A stretch of DNA of 64,000 nt from Pseudomonas fluorescens HK44 (GTDB taxonomy: Bacteria > Pseudomonadota > Gammaproteobacteria > Pseudomonadales > Pseudomonadaceae): contig NZ_AFOY02000028.1 in the NCBI RefSeq assembly GCF_000217955.3, positions 1-64,000 of the forward strand, written 5' to 3'. Below the pieces are notes generated by a model. That model saw only the letters and a program-made list of their open reading frames with translations. It was not told where the DNA came from and did no database searches. The position numbers were made by a program, and so were the translations under genes. Positions within the stretch are counted from its first letter, which is position 1. The number at the start of each line of letters is the position of its first letter. Below, in pieces: positions 40,617-49,881 of this stretch.

Positions 40617-42908
40617 ATGAAGAAGCTGTGTTTGCTGGGCCTTGCCATCGGCCTGGCCAGTCACTCGGTATGGGCCGACACAACGCCCGCACCGATTGAA
40701 AACAAGGACGCTTTCGTCAGCAACCTGATGAAGCAGATGACCCTTGAAGAAAAGATCGGCCAATTGCGCCTGATCAGCATCGGCCCGGAAATGCCCCGCG
40801 AGATGATCCGCAAGGAAATCGCTGCCGGCAATATTGGCGGCACCTTCAACTCGATCACTCGCCCGGAAAACCGTCCGATGCAGGACGCGGCCATGCGCAG
40901 CCGGTTGAAGATCCCGATGTTCTTCGCCTATGACGTGATCCACGGCCACCGGACCATTTTCCCTATCCCTCTGGCCCTGGCCTCGAGCTGGGACATGGAC
41001 GCGATTGGCCGCAGCGGGCGCATTGCCGCCAAGGAAGCCGCGGCCGATAGCCTCGACATCACCTTCGCGCCGATGGTCGACATCTCCCGTGATCCACGCT
41101 GGGGCCGCACCTCCGAAGGTTTCGGCGAAGACACCTATCTGGTCTCGCGCATCGCCAAAGTGATGGTCAAGGCCTACCAGGGCGAGACCCCGAGCGCGGC
41201 CGACAGCATCATGGCCAGCGTCAAGCACTTCGCCCTGTACGGCGCAGTCGAAGGCGGTCGCGACTACAACACCGTCGACATGAGCCCGGTAAAAATGTAC
41301 CAGGACTACCTGCCGCCGTACCGCGCCGCGATTGATGCCGGTGCTGGCGGGGTGATGGTTGCGCTGAACTCGATCAACGGCATTCCGGCCACCGCGAACA
41401 TGTGGTTGATGCAGGACCTGCTGCGCAAAGAGTGGGGCTTCAAGGGCCTGGCGGTCAGCGACCACGGGGCGATTTTCGAGCTGATCAAGCACGGCGTGGC
41501 CCGCGACGGTCGTGAAGCGGCGAAGCTGGCGATCAAGGCCGGCATCGACATGAGCATGAACGACACCCTGTACGGCAAGGAATTGCCTGGGCTGCTGAAG
41601 TCCGGCGAGATCCAGCAGAGCGACATCGACAACGCGGTGCGTGAAGTGCTGGGCGCCAAGTACGACATGGGCCTGTTCAAGGACCCGTACCTGCGTATCG
41701 GCAAGGCTGAGGATGATCCGGCCGACACTTACGCCGACAGCCGTCTGCACCGCGCCGAGGCCCGTGACGTTGCACGTCGCAGCATGGTGTTGCTGAAGAA
41801 CCAGAACGAAACCCTGCCCCTGAAGAAGACCGCGAAAATCGTTCTGGTCGGTCCGCTGGCCAAGGCACCGATCGACATGATGGGCAGTTGGGCTGCCGCC
41901 GGTAAACCGGAGCAGTCGGTCACCTTGCTCGATGGCATGACCCGCGCCCTCGGCGATAAGGCCAAGCTGACCTACGCCCGTGGCGCCAACATCACCGAGG
42001 ACAAGAAAGTCCTCGATTACCTGAACTTCCTCAACTTCGACGCCCCGGAAGTGGTGAATGATCCGCGCTCGGCGCAGGTCATGATCGACGAAGCAGTGAA
42101 AGCCGCCCAGCAGTCCGATGTCATCGTGGCAGCGGTAGGCGAGTCGCGTGGCATGTCTCACGAGTCATCGAGCCGTACCGACCTGAACATCCCGGCCAAC
42201 CAGCGCGACCTGATCAAGGCCCTGAAAGCCACCGGCAAACCGCTGGTGCTGGTGCTGATGAACGGCCGTCCGCTGACGATTCTCGAAGAGAAGGAACAGG
42301 CTGACGCGATACTCGAAACCTGGTTCACCGGCACCGAAGGCGGCAACGCGATTGCTGACGTACTGTTCGGTGACTACAACCCGTCCGGCAAGCTGCCCAT
42401 CAGCATCCCGCGTTCGGTGGGGCAGATTCCGACCTACTACAACCACCTGAGCATCGGTCGCCCGTTCACCCCCGGCAAACCGGGCAACTACACCTCGCAG
42501 TATTTCGATGACACCACAGGTCCTCTGTTTCCATTCGGCTACGGTTTGAGCTACACCAGCTTCGGCCTGTCGGACATGGCCCTGTCGTCGACCACGCTGA
42601 ACAAGTCCGGCAAAATCGACGCCAGCGTGACCGTTAAAAACACCGGCAAGCGCGACGGTGAAACCGTGGTGCAGCTGTACATTCAGGACGTGGTCGGTTC
42701 GATGATTCGCCCGCTCAAAGAACTGAAAAACTTCCAGAAAGTGATGCTCAAGGCCGGCGAACAGAAAGTCATCCACTTCACCATCGACGAGGACGACCTG
42801 AAGTTCTACAACGCCCAGCTCAAATATGCAGCAGAGCCTGGCAAGTTCAACGTGCAGATCGGCCTAGATTCCGAGGACGTGACGCAGCAGAGCTTCGAGT
42901 TGCTTTAA
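40617..42908 (+). CDS. bglX: Periplasmic beta-glucosidase, GH3 family
   Basis: 763 residues from ATG 40,617 with a signal peptide (LGLAIGLASHSVWA). GH3 N-domain: PMVDISRDPRWGRTSEGFGED, VKHFALYGAVEGGRDYN, nucleophile Asp282 in LAVSDHG. GH3 C-domain AAVGES...SSSRTDLNIP, and an FnIII-like tail. Length and motifs match BglX; cleaves beta-glucosides in the periplasm. Confidence 0.95.
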   Translation: MKKLCLLGLAIGLASHSVWADTTPAPIENKDAFVSNLMKQMTLEEKIGQLRLISIGPEMPREMIRKEIAAGNIGGTFNSITRPENRPMQDAAMRSRLKIPMFFAYDVIHGHRTIFPIPLALASSWDMDAIGRSGRIAAKEAAADSLDITFAPMVDISRDPRWGRTSEGFGEDTYLVSRIAKVMVKAYQGETPSAADSIMASVKHFALYGAVEGGRDYNTVDMSPVKMYQDYLPPYRAAIDAGAGGVMVALNSINGIPATANMWLMQDLLRKEWGFKGLAVSDHGAIFELIKHGVARDGREAAKLAIKAGIDMSMNDTLYGKELPGLLKSGEIQQSDIDNAVREVLGAKYDMGLFKDPYLRIGKAEDDPADTYADSRLHRAEARDVARRSMVLLKNQNETLPLKKTAKIVLVGPLAKAPIDMMGSWAAAGKPEQSVTLLDGMTRALGDKAKLTYARGANITEDKKVLDYLNFLNFDAPEVVNDPRSAQVMIDEAVKAAQQSDVIVAAVGESRGMSHESSSRTDLNIPANQRDLIKALKATGKPLVLVLMNGRPLTILEEKEQADAILETWFTGTEGGNAIADVLFGDYNPSGKLPISIPRSVGQIPTYYNHLSIGRPFTPGKPGNYTSQYFDDTTGPLFPFGYGLSYTSFGLSDMALSSTTLNKSGKIDASVTVKNTGKRDGETVVQLYIQDVVGSMIRPLKELKNFQKVMLKAGEQKVIHFTIDEDDLKFYNAQLKYAAEPGKFNVQIGLDSEDVTQQSFELL

Positions 42909-42935
42909 CCCCCCCCTGAAATCTGGCGGGCTCTT

Positions 42936-43065
42936 GTGGCGAGGGGGCTTGCCCCCGTTTGGCTGCGTAGCAGCCATAAAACCTGCAAACTCATTCTCAG
43001 GACAGAACGAGTTTGCCGGTCTTAGGACCGCTTCGCGGTCCAACGGGGGCAAGCCCCCTCGCCAC
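42936..43065. repeat. REP-type inverted repeat pair (GGGGGCTTGCCCCC variant)
   Basis: GTGGCGAGGGGGCTTGCCCC and inverted partner GGGGCAAGCCCCCTCGCCAC between convergent bglX and clsB. Same family as at 35,613 and 38,106 with the stem changed compensatorily. Confidence 0.88.
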
Positions 43066-43081
43066 AGTTCCACGTAACCGG

Positions 43082-44239
43082 CTAACCCCGCCGATCCAGC
43101 AGATTCACCACCATCCGATCCACCCATCCCCACACCCGCTGCTTGACCCGTCGCCACAGTGGTCGGCGTTGCCATTCCTCAAGACTGACCCTTTGACTCA
43201 AGGCAAAGTCCTTCTCGAAACTTGCCGCCACCGCCAGGCTCAACGTCGGATCGAGGGCTTCCAGGTTGGCCTCCAGATTGAAACGCAGATTCCAGTGATC
43301 GAAATTGCATGAGCCAATGCTCACCCAGTCATCGATCAGGACCATTTTCAGGTGCAGGAAACACGGCTGGTATTCGAAGATTTTCACCCCCGATTTGAGC
43401 AGGCGCGGGTAATAACGATGCCCGGCGTAGCGCACCGAAGGATGATCGGTACGCGGCCCGGTCAGCAGCAGGCGCACATCGATGCCCCGTGCAGCAGCCT
43501 TGCGCAGCGAGCGGCGGACTTTCCAGGTTGGCAGGAAGTAAGGCGTGGCCAGCCAGATTCGCTGCTGACCGCTGTTCAATGCACGAAACAGCGACTGCAG
43601 GATGTCCCGGTGTTGCCTGGCGTCGGCGTACGCTACCCGGCCCATTCCCTTACCCATCGACGGTACTCGCGGCAGACGCGGCAAACCGAAGTGCGACACA
43701 GGTTTCCAGGCACGGCGGTGGCGGTTGGCAATCCATTGACGGTCGAATAGCAACTGCCAGTCGAGCACCAGCGGGCCGCCGATTTCCACCATCACTTCAT
43801 GCCACTCGCTGGTGTCACGACCGGGGGTCCAGAACTCGTCGGTGACGCCTGTGCCACCGACCACCGCCAGTGTCTGATCGACCAGCAGCAACTTGCGGTG
43901 GTCACGGTAAAGGTTGCGTACCCAGCGCCGCCAGCTCAGGCGATTGTAGAAACGCAGCTCCACGTCAGCCTCTATCAGGCGTCGCCGCAGACTCAGGGTG
44001 AATGCCAGGCTGCCGTAATCATCGAACAGACAACGCACGCGCACACCGCGCTCGGCGGCTTGTACCAGCGCCTGAACCATCGCCTCGGCACAGGCGCCCG
44101 CCTCCACCAGGTACAGCTCCAGTTCGACTTGTTCCTGCGCAGCGGCAATCGCTGCCAGCATCCGTGGAAAAAACTGCGGCCCGTCGATCAACAGCTCATA
44201 GCGATTGCCTTCGCGCCAGGGAAACACTGCACCGCTCAT
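43082..44239 (-). CDS. clsB: Cardiolipin synthase ClsB (phospholipase D superfamily)
   Basis: 385 residues. Two HKD motifs: DHRKLLLVD (HxKxxxxD) and LHLKMVLIDD. FYNRLSWRRWVRNLYRDHRK and GSCNFDHWNLRFNLEANLEA are typical of ClsB/YbhO. Makes cardiolipin from two phosphatidylglycerols (or PG and PE in related enzymes). It sits directly downstream of yceI (1 base), so the pair is co-transcribed. Confidence 0.92.
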   Translation of the reverse strand: MSGAVFPWREGNRYELLIDGPQFFPRMLAAIAAAQEQVELELYLVEAGACAEAMVQALVQAAERGVRVRCLFDDYGSLAFTLSLRRRLIEADVELRFYNRLSWRRWVRNLYRDHRKLLLVDQTLAVVGGTGVTDEFWTPGRDTSEWHEVMVEIGGPLVLDWQLLFDRQWIANRHRRAWKPVSHFGLPRLPRVPSMGKGMGRVAYADARQHRDILQSLFRALNSGQQRIWLATPYFLPTWKVRRSLRKAAARGIDVRLLLTGPRTDHPSVRYAGHRYYPRLLKSGVKIFEYQPCFLHLKMVLIDDWVSIGSCNFDHWNLRFNLEANLEALDPTLSLAVAASFEKDFALSQRVSLEEWQRRPLWRRVKQRVWGWVDRMVVNLLDRRG

Positions 44240-44240
44240 G

Positions 44241-44831
44241 TCAGCGCGCCGTGAAAATCAGCACCGCACCCACCGGCACCGACAAACTGATGGCCGACAG
44301 GCCGGCGACTGTGCGCAAGGTTTCCAGCCCTGGCAGCAGATCGAAATCCTCCGCATCAAGTACCAGAGGTTCCAGGGTTACGACTTGAAAGCGTCGATCA
44401 TCGAGGCGTGTCGCCAGCAACTCGGCGTTGTAAGCGTGCACTTTGCCGTGAAGACTGACCGTCAGTGGCAAACGCAATTCGAGTTGCGCGCCGGGGGCCA
44501 GATCCTTGATCGGCCGCAAATCGATCTGCGTGCTGATCAGCGCTTCAGGGAACGTCTTGATCTCGAACAGCTCTTTGCGCATGCGCTCATCGCGCAGCGG
44601 AATTCCGCTGTTGACCGACTCCAGTTCGACCTGCACTTGCGCCTGGCCGTTGTCGTCAACCTTGCCATGCAGCACCAGAAAGCGCTGAACTTCGGAGAGG
44701 TTGGCGTTTTTGGTGGAGATAAACGACAGACGTGAAGACTCACCGTCCAGGTACCAGTCGGCGTGGGCTGGCGAGGTAACGAAAGCCAACGGCAGCAAGG
44801 CCAGGGCTGTGCAGCAAAACCGCTTGAACAT
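44241..44831 (-). CDS. YceI-family periplasmic protein
   Basis: 196 residues from ATG 44,831, signal peptide ending AHA. Lipocalin-like YceI fold: DWYLDGESSRLSFISTKNANLSE, then the family-typical VELESVNSGIPLRDERMRKELFEIKTFPEA. Binds isoprenoid-like lipids in characterised members; role here unknown. It runs into clsB with no gap. Confidence 0.88.
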   Translation of the reverse strand: MFKRFCCTALALLPLAFVTSPAHADWYLDGESSRLSFISTKNANLSEVQRFLVLHGKVDDNGQAQVQVELESVNSGIPLRDERMRKELFEIKTFPEALISTQIDLRPIKDLAPGAQLELRLPLTVSLHGKVHAYNAELLATRLDDRRFQVVTLEPLVLDAEDFDLLPGLETLRTVAGLSAISLSVPVGAVLIFTAR

Positions 44832-44914
44832 AAACACTCATGGGCAAGTAAACCTGAGCCGAACCTTAGCCTGAGTGAACGCGCTTGCAAACCGCGCCAG
44901 GCAAAAGACCGTAC

Positions 44915-45241
44915 CTATGGGTTCAACCGACACCCCTGACGAATCCCGAGCCACGCGGCGATATGACTGCGCCCCATGCCGCTGACCGTCACGCGCTTGT
45001 TGGGAGCGTCATCGAGAAAACTGCTGACGGGTACGTACTGCGCCACATAGCCCTGGCAATAGTCCGCCGGGTTGTTCTCGACATACCGACACGAGCAATA
45101 TTCCTTGGCAGTGTAGGCGCTGATGATGTCGGGGAACGCCCACAACGCAACTCGCTCCTGCCAGATCCAGCCGAGCAACACAACGATCAACAACAGCAAC
45201 ACGCTGAGCCGTGGCCGACGAAGAATAATTCCGGGATTCAT
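44915..45241 (-). CDS. Membrane-anchored protein of unknown function
   Basis: 108 residues. One N-terminal hydrophobic helix (LSVLLLLIVVLLGWIWQERVA), then a periplasmic domain with YCSCRYVENNPADYCQGYVAQYVP whose cysteines may pair. It overlaps the upstream serine hydrolase gene (ATGA, 45,238-45,241). Not recognised. Confidence 0.78.
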   Translation of the reverse strand: MNPGIILRRPRLSVLLLLIVVLLGWIWQERVALWAFPDIISAYTAKEYCSCRYVENNPADYCQGYVAQYVPVSSFLDDAPNKRVTVSGMGRSHIAAWLGIRQGCRLNP

Positions 45242-46341
45242 GGCTGCACCTTCTGCGCAAATGCCGCCAGTGCCAGTCTGAGTAACTCGTTGTGCTGGTA
45301 ACTGCCGTCGCGATCATCGCCATAGCGCACGATCACCAGGTTCTCGCTAGGCACCACGTAAAGCGCCTGCCCCCAATGGCCGAGCGCCGCGAAGGTGTCA
45401 TCGGGTGCGTCCTCCCAAGGTCTTTCGGCGCCGTCGACCGCCCGATTGAGCCACCAATGCCCGCCGGGTACGGCTTCATCCTGATTGGCCTTGAAGCGAA
45501 TGAACGGTTGGCGGTTGAACTCGACCCAGTCCTTTGGCAGCAACTGCCGGTTACCCCAGCGACCGTCGCGTTGCATCAACAAGCCGATCCGCGCCAGATC
45601 GCGCGCCGTCATATAGGCATAGGACGAGGCGACAAACGTTCCCGTGGCATCAGTCTCCCAAACGGCACTGCGAATCCCCAAGGGGCCGAACAACGCAGTC
45701 CATGGATAGTCGGCGTAGCGCTGCGCACCGACCATGGTCTTCAGCGTTGCGGACAATAGATTGCTGTCACCGCTGGAATAACGAAACGCCTGACCCGGTG
45801 GGCTGAACTCGTCATGGCCGGCAGCGAACGCGGCGATGTCCTGGCGTCCATGGGTGTAGAGCATCGCCACTATCGAAGAATTCAGCGGTGCATATTCATA
45901 GGTTTCCTGCCAATCCAGCCCCGAGGCCCAATGCAGCAAATCCGCGACGGATACATTCGGATGGCTCTGCAAGGGTGGATAAAACTTGGCCGCCGGGTCC
46001 TGCAGTTTGAACAAGCCTTCGCCATAGGCCACGCCCAGTACCGTGGCCATCAGGCTTTTACTGACGGACCAGGTCAGGTGCGGTGTGTCGGCTGTGGTTG
46101 GGCCGGCGTAGCGTTCGTAGATCAATTGCCCGTCACGAATCACCAGCAAGACATCGGTGCGAACGCCTGCACGGCTGCCGTCGTCGCGCGGTGCAAAGGC
46201 GTAATCCTCCAGGGCCTGAAGCGCCGGACCGCTGATCTTGGGTCCCGGCGACCATCGTTCAGCAGGCCAGTTTTCCGCCAGAACCGGAAGGCTGACCAGC
46301 AACATGAACAGCAGAGTCAGGCGTTTGAACACGGCAGACAC
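45238..46341 (-). CDS. Class C beta-lactamase-like serine hydrolase
   Basis: 367 residues, Sec signal (LLFMLLVSLPVLA). Catalytic SVSKSLMA (SxxK), YSSGDSN (YxN-like), and a GHWGQAL(K/H-T-G-like) segment. Such proteins are mostly esterases or D-aminopeptidases of the beta-lactamase fold rather than resistance enzymes. Co-transcribed with the 108-residue membrane protein. Confidence 0.9.
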   Translation of the reverse strand: MSAVFKRLTLLFMLLVSLPVLAENWPAERWSPGPKISGPALQALEDYAFAPRDDGSRAGVRTDVLLVIRDGQLIYERYAGPTTADTPHLTWSVSKSLMATVLGVAYGEGLFKLQDPAAKFYPPLQSHPNVSVADLLHWASGLDWQETYEYAPLNSSIVAMLYTHGRQDIAAFAAGHDEFSPPGQAFRYSSGDSNLLSATLKTMVGAQRYADYPWTALFGPLGIRSAVWETDATGTFVASSYAYMTARDLARIGLLMQRDGRWGNRQLLPKDWVEFNRQPFIRFKANQDEAVPGGHWWLNRAVDGAERPWEDAPDDTFAALGHWGQALYVVPSENLVIVRYGDDRDGSYQHNELLRLALAAFAQKVQP

Positions 46342-46414
46342 TCAAAGGGATTAACCCTCTGAGCGTAGTCGAGCCAGATGACAATTTTGAAGTTTCGGTT
46401 ACTCATGAGATCGC

Positions 46415-46505
46415 CATCGCGGGCAAGCCTTGCTCCTACGGATCTATGTCGTTTGCGGAGAATGCGCCTGACTCAATTCCGTAGGAGCAAGGCTTGCCCG
46501 CGATG
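46415..46505. repeat. 27-bp near-perfect inverted repeat (REP-like)
   Basis: CATCGCGGGCAAGCCTTGCT... and its inverted copy ...AGCAAGGCTTGCCCGCGATG, separated by ~35 bases. It lies between the serine hydrolase and the downstream dehydrogenase-like gene. Confidence 0.85.
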
Positions 46506-46521
46506 AGGCCCTTCAAAGCGA

Positions 46522-47400
46522 CTAAGATCCCGCCAACGCCTTGGCCAACCGCTTGGCCCGGGCCCCCGCCGCCAGATCGAGCACCGCCTGATCGCGCTTC
46601 CACAACGCCGCCCATTGTGGCGGTCCGTCGGCAAAGGCTTCATTGAGTGCTGCCTTGAGCCCATCAAACTGCGCAAACAACCCGCCCAGCAACACATGCC
46701 CGGCGCCGCTGTTCGGCGGTTGGCGGCAGACTTCCGCACACCCGGCCAACAGTGCCAGCAACTTCAGCTGGAGGTTTTGCGGCCAGGCGCTGTCCTGACC
46801 GACACCGTACAGCCAGGCACTCATGGCGCTGAGCACATAGATGTCTTCCAGGGTGCGGAACGGTTTGACGTACGCGTCCCAGCCATCTCCAGCGAGCAGC
46901 TCACACAACGCGTTGTCGAGAAACAGCCGGCAGTGACTGATGTCCGGCATCAGGGCGATAGCCGGCAATTTTTCAACCCGTACGCCGGGTTCGCCGGGAT
47001 ACACCACCGCCAGACTCAAACGCGGTGACTCGCCCTGCTCTTCGCTGCGTGCGGCGATCAACAGCCAGTCCGCCGCATCACCCGCGGTCACGAAATCCTT
47101 GCGCCCGCTCAAACGCAAATCCTTGAGCCGGGTTTGCAGGTCAGCCGGGTGCAGGCTGCGCTGTTCGGTCGCACACAATGCCCCCAGGCTCGGCGGTGCG
47201 CTGGGCCACAACATGCGCAACGCAGCCTGATACCCCACCAGAAAAGCCAACCCCGGCGTTGCCATCATCCGCCCGCCGCGCACCGCCAATTCGAACGGTG
47301 TCACCGCGCCCAATACATGCAGCAACGTCGCATACCCCTCTGCCAGATCAGGGTTTTCGGGCTGGCGCTGGTTACAGTTCAACAAGGCTTGCCAAGGCAT
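46522..47400 (-). CDS. Acyl-CoA-dehydrogenase-like protein
   Basis: 292 residues from ATG 47,400 (GAGG 8 bases upstream; a GTG at 47,424 is possible). FELAVRGGRMMATPGLAFLVGYQAALRML and SGRKDFVTAGDAADWLLIAAR fit the N/beta domain of acyl-CoA dehydrogenases, but the protein is shorter (~292 vs ~380) and the catalytic Glu cannot be placed, so activity is uncertain. Divergent from olsB. Confidence 0.7.
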   Translation of the reverse strand: MPWQALLNCNQRQPENPDLAEGYATLLHVLGAVTPFELAVRGGRMMATPGLAFLVGYQAALRMLWPSAPPSLGALCATEQRSLHPADLQTRLKDLRLSGRKDFVTAGDAADWLLIAARSEEQGESPRLSLAVVYPGEPGVRVEKLPAIALMPDISHCRLFLDNALCELLAGDGWDAYVKPFRTLEDIYVLSAMSAWLYGVGQDSAWPQNLQLKLLALLAGCAEVCRQPPNSGAGHVLLGGLFAQFDGLKAALNEAFADGPPQWAALWKRDQAVLDLAAGARAKRLAKALAGS

Positions 47401-47540
47401 AAACGGGTCCTCAGGGGCTGTCACACAAGCATCACCAAAGCTTCATGGCGATGACACCGGGGCTACATAGCCTGACTTTGCACAACAAAGTCGATCGACT
47501 GCAACCCAAGACGGGTGAGCAGCCCGTACGGAGATTCGCA

Positions 47541-48296
47541 ATGACTCAGATCGCCCGCATCAGCGACACCGGCAATGAACGCCGCCTGCAAGCCGAACGC
47601 CTGATCGGCGCCGAGGCGTTGCAGGAAGCCCAGGCCCTGCGCTTCAACGTTTTCAGCGGCGAGTTCAATGCCAAGCTCAAAGGCGCAGAGTTGGGTCTGG
47701 ACATGGATGACTATGATGTTCACTGCGCCCACATTGGCGTGCGTGATTTGAATAGCGGACGCCTGGTAGCAACGACGCGTTTGCTCGACCATCAGGCCGC
47801 CAGCAGCCTGGGGCGTTTTTACAGCGAAGAAGAATTCAGCCTGCACGGCCTGGTCCATCTGCAAGGTCCGATCCTGGAAATCGGTCGCACCTGCGTCGAC
47901 CCGGCCTACCGTAACGGCGGCACCATCGCCGTGCTCTGGGGCGAGTTGGCCGAAGTGCTGAATCAGGGCGGCTACAGCTACCTGATGGGTTGCGCGAGCA
48001 TCCCGATGCACGACGGCGGCATTCAGGCCCAAGCGATCATGCAGCGCTTGCGTGAACGCTATCTGTGCACCGAGCACCTGCGTGCCGAACCGAAGAAACC
48101 GCTGCCGACCCTCGACATCCCGTCCAACGTGATCGCCGAAATGCCGCCACTGCTCAAGGCCTACATGCGCCTGGGCGCGAAGATCTGCGGCGAGCCGTGC
48201 TGGGACGAAGACTTCCAGGTCGCCGACGTGTTCATCCTGCTCAAGCGCGACGAACTGTGCCCGCGTTACGCCAAGCACTTCAAGGCGGCTGTGTAA
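47541..48296 (+). CDS. olsB: OlsB, L-ornithine N-alpha-acyltransferase
   Basis: 251 residues from ATG 47,541. GNAT-like OlsB family: EAQALRFNVFSGEFNAKL, RLVATTRLLDHQ, EIGRTCVDPAYRNGGTIAVLW and YLMGCASIPMHDGG. Makes 3-hydroxyacyl-ornithine for ornithine lipids, membrane lipids used under phosphate limitation. The stop overlaps the olsA start by one base. Confidence 0.95.
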   Translation: MTQIARISDTGNERRLQAERLIGAEALQEAQALRFNVFSGEFNAKLKGAELGLDMDDYDVHCAHIGVRDLNSGRLVATTRLLDHQAASSLGRFYSEEEFSLHGLVHLQGPILEIGRTCVDPAYRNGGTIAVLWGELAEVLNQGGYSYLMGCASIPMHDGGIQAQAIMQRLRERYLCTEHLRAEPKKPLPTLDIPSNVIAEMPPLLKAYMRLGAKICGEPCWDEDFQVADVFILLKRDELCPRYAKHFKAAV

Positions 48297-49087
48297 TGCG
48301 CCGGCTAAGGGTGTACGCGCGGATCGCGCGAGTGCTGCTGGTGGTCGCGCTGGGCTTGAGCATGGCCAGCGTGTTCGGGCTGTTCGAGCGCATGGGGGTG
48401 GCCAACTCGATGCTGCGGCGCCAACGCTGGTCGCGGTTTTTCATGACGCGGCTGAGCAACGCCCTGCCCTTTCGCGTAACGGTCCACGGCGAACTGCCGC
48501 AAAAGCCGATGCTCTGGGTCAGCAACCATGTGTCCTGGACCGACATCCCGCTGCTGGGCATGCTTACGCCTTTGTCCTTCCTGTCCAAGGCCGAAGTGCG
48601 TACCTGGCCGGTCGCCGGCTGGTTGGCGGCCAAGGCTGGCAGTCTGTTCATTCGTCGGGGTTCAGGTGACAGCCAACTGATCCGCAAACAGATGAGCCGC
48701 CACCTGGAGCAAGCCCATCCGTTGCTGATGTTCCCGGAAGGCACCACCACCGATGGCCGTTCGTTGCGCACCTTTCATGGTCGCTTGCTGTCCGCGGCCA
48801 TCGACGCAGACGTGGCGCTGCAACCGGTGGCCGTTCGTTATCTGCGCGACGGCCAGATCGACCCGCTCGCCCCGTTCATTGGCGATGACGACTTGCTCTC
48901 GCACTTGATGCGCCTGTTCGCCAACGATCAGGGTGACGTCGAGATCCATTTGCTCACACCGATTGCCTGCCACGGCCAGGAACGCGCGGCACTGGCCTTT
49001 GCGGCGCAGCAAGCGGTGCAGAAGGCGTTGTTTGGGACAATCCCGGAAACACAGCAACGCCCTTTGCGTCCTGCGATCGCGGCCTGA
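48296..49087 (+). CDS. olsA: OlsA-type 1-acyl-glycerol-3-phosphate/ lyso-ornithine-lipid acyltransferase
   Basis: 263 residues, start overlapping the olsB stop (TAATG). LPLAT motifs: NHVSWTDIP (HX4D), PVAGWLAAKAGSLFIRRG, FPEGTTTDG and PVAVRYL. N-terminal hydrophobic anchor. Completes ornithine lipid synthesis with OlsB. Confidence 0.93.
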   Translation: MRRLRVYARIARVLLVVALGLSMASVFGLFERMGVANSMLRRQRWSRFFMTRLSNALPFRVTVHGELPQKPMLWVSNHVSWTDIPLLGMLTPLSFLSKAEVRTWPVAGWLAAKAGSLFIRRGSGDSQLIRKQMSRHLEQAHPLLMFPEGTTTDGRSLRTFHGRLLSAAIDADVALQPVAVRYLRDGQIDPLAPFIGDDDLLSHLMRLFANDQGDVEIHLLTPIACHGQERAALAFAAQQAVQKALFGTIPETQQRPLRPAIAA

Positions 49088-49099
49088 CGCAAATCCCCT

Positions 49100-49127
49100 G
49101 TGGGAGCAGCCGGGCGGCTGCTCCCAC
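49100..49127. terminator. Convergent-gene palindrome (olsA / acpH)
   Basis: GTGGGAGCAGCC-GGGC-GGCTGCTCCCAC: a 12-bp perfect stem, 12 bases after olsA and 2 before the acpH stop. Little T-run; resembles REP stems, may act as a terminator for both. Confidence 0.6.
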
Positions 49128-49128
49128 A

Positions 49129-49713
49129 TTAGATTTGTGCAGTCAGATGGTTATGCGCAAACCGTTGCAACTCTGGATAGAACAACCGGAAATCATCGCT
49201 CAACGGTTCATACAACCGCTGCAACTCCTCCATCGCCGCGGCCAGTTCTTCAGGTCGCGACAGGCGCCGTGAAATCCCCCGCAGCACCTGGTCCAGCACC
49301 GCAAACTCTCGATAAGAACCAAGCCAGTCATTCGCCTCCATGTGCGGGGCAATCTGCGCCAGTCGCCCAGGCAACTGCGGTTCGGCAGCCAGCACCCGGT
49401 ACACATCCGAGGTGAACTGTTCCAACGGTCGGTCAGCGTAAAGCGTCCAGTCCCGCGCCAGGCAATGGTCGAAAAACACATCAAGCACGATCCCGGCATA
49501 CCGCCGTCGCGTCAGCGTAAATCGCGACAACGCCAGGTCGACCAACGGATGGCGGTCGGTAAACACGTCGATGCTGCGATGCAGCTGAATGGCCGCTTCG
49601 ATCTCCGGATTGAACTGCCCTTGCAGCCGACCTTTGACGAAATCGCCATACAAGCTGCCGAGCAATTGACCGGGACGCTGGCCACCGAGATGAAGATGTG
49701 CGAGATAGTTCAT
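49129..49713 (-). CDS. acpH: Acyl-carrier-protein phosphodiesterase
   Basis: 194 residues. MNYLAHLHLG start, GSLYGDFVKG, HRSIDVFTDRHP and FFDHCLARDW are AcpH hallmarks with HD-like metal ligands. Hydrolyses the 4'-phosphopantetheine arm from ACP. Confidence 0.93.
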   Translation of the reverse strand: MNYLAHLHLGGQRPGQLLGSLYGDFVKGRLQGQFNPEIEAAIQLHRSIDVFTDRHPLVDLALSRFTLTRRRYAGIVLDVFFDHCLARDWTLYADRPLEQFTSDVYRVLAAEPQLPGRLAQIAPHMEANDWLGSYREFAVLDQVLRGISRRLSRPEELAAAMEELQRLYEPLSDDFRLFYPELQRFAHNHLTAQI

Positions 49714-49755
49714 GGGCGCAGCTTAGCACTGCCCCCTTGTATTTTTACAATCAAC

Positions 49756-49853
49756 ATATCGTTATAACTCGATATACCGATTTAGGCTGACATCAGATCA
49801 AAATCATATTTGTATATCGCGAAATACCGATTTAAAGTTCGCCTCATCGCGAT
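49756..49853 (+). promoter_or_regulatory. Repeated operators upstream of the ArsR-type regulator
   Basis: Three palindromic sites: ATATCG-TTATAACT-CGATAT (49,756-49,775), GTATATCGCGAAATAC (49,812-49,827) and ATCGCGAT (49,846-49,853). Also a direct repeat CGAtATACCGATTTA / CGAaATACCGATTTA 50 bases apart. The region is much AT-richer than its flanks. Fits an autoregulated promoter. Confidence 0.7.
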
Positions 49854-49881
49854 ATAACGTTTTATCAACCCGAGCACTGCC

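Noticed and set aside
40611..42161. 516-codon minus-strand open frame inside bglX
   Set aside because: Full overlap with a well-supported GH3 gene; the frame is an effect of high GC codon use (His/Val/Arg/Gly rich).
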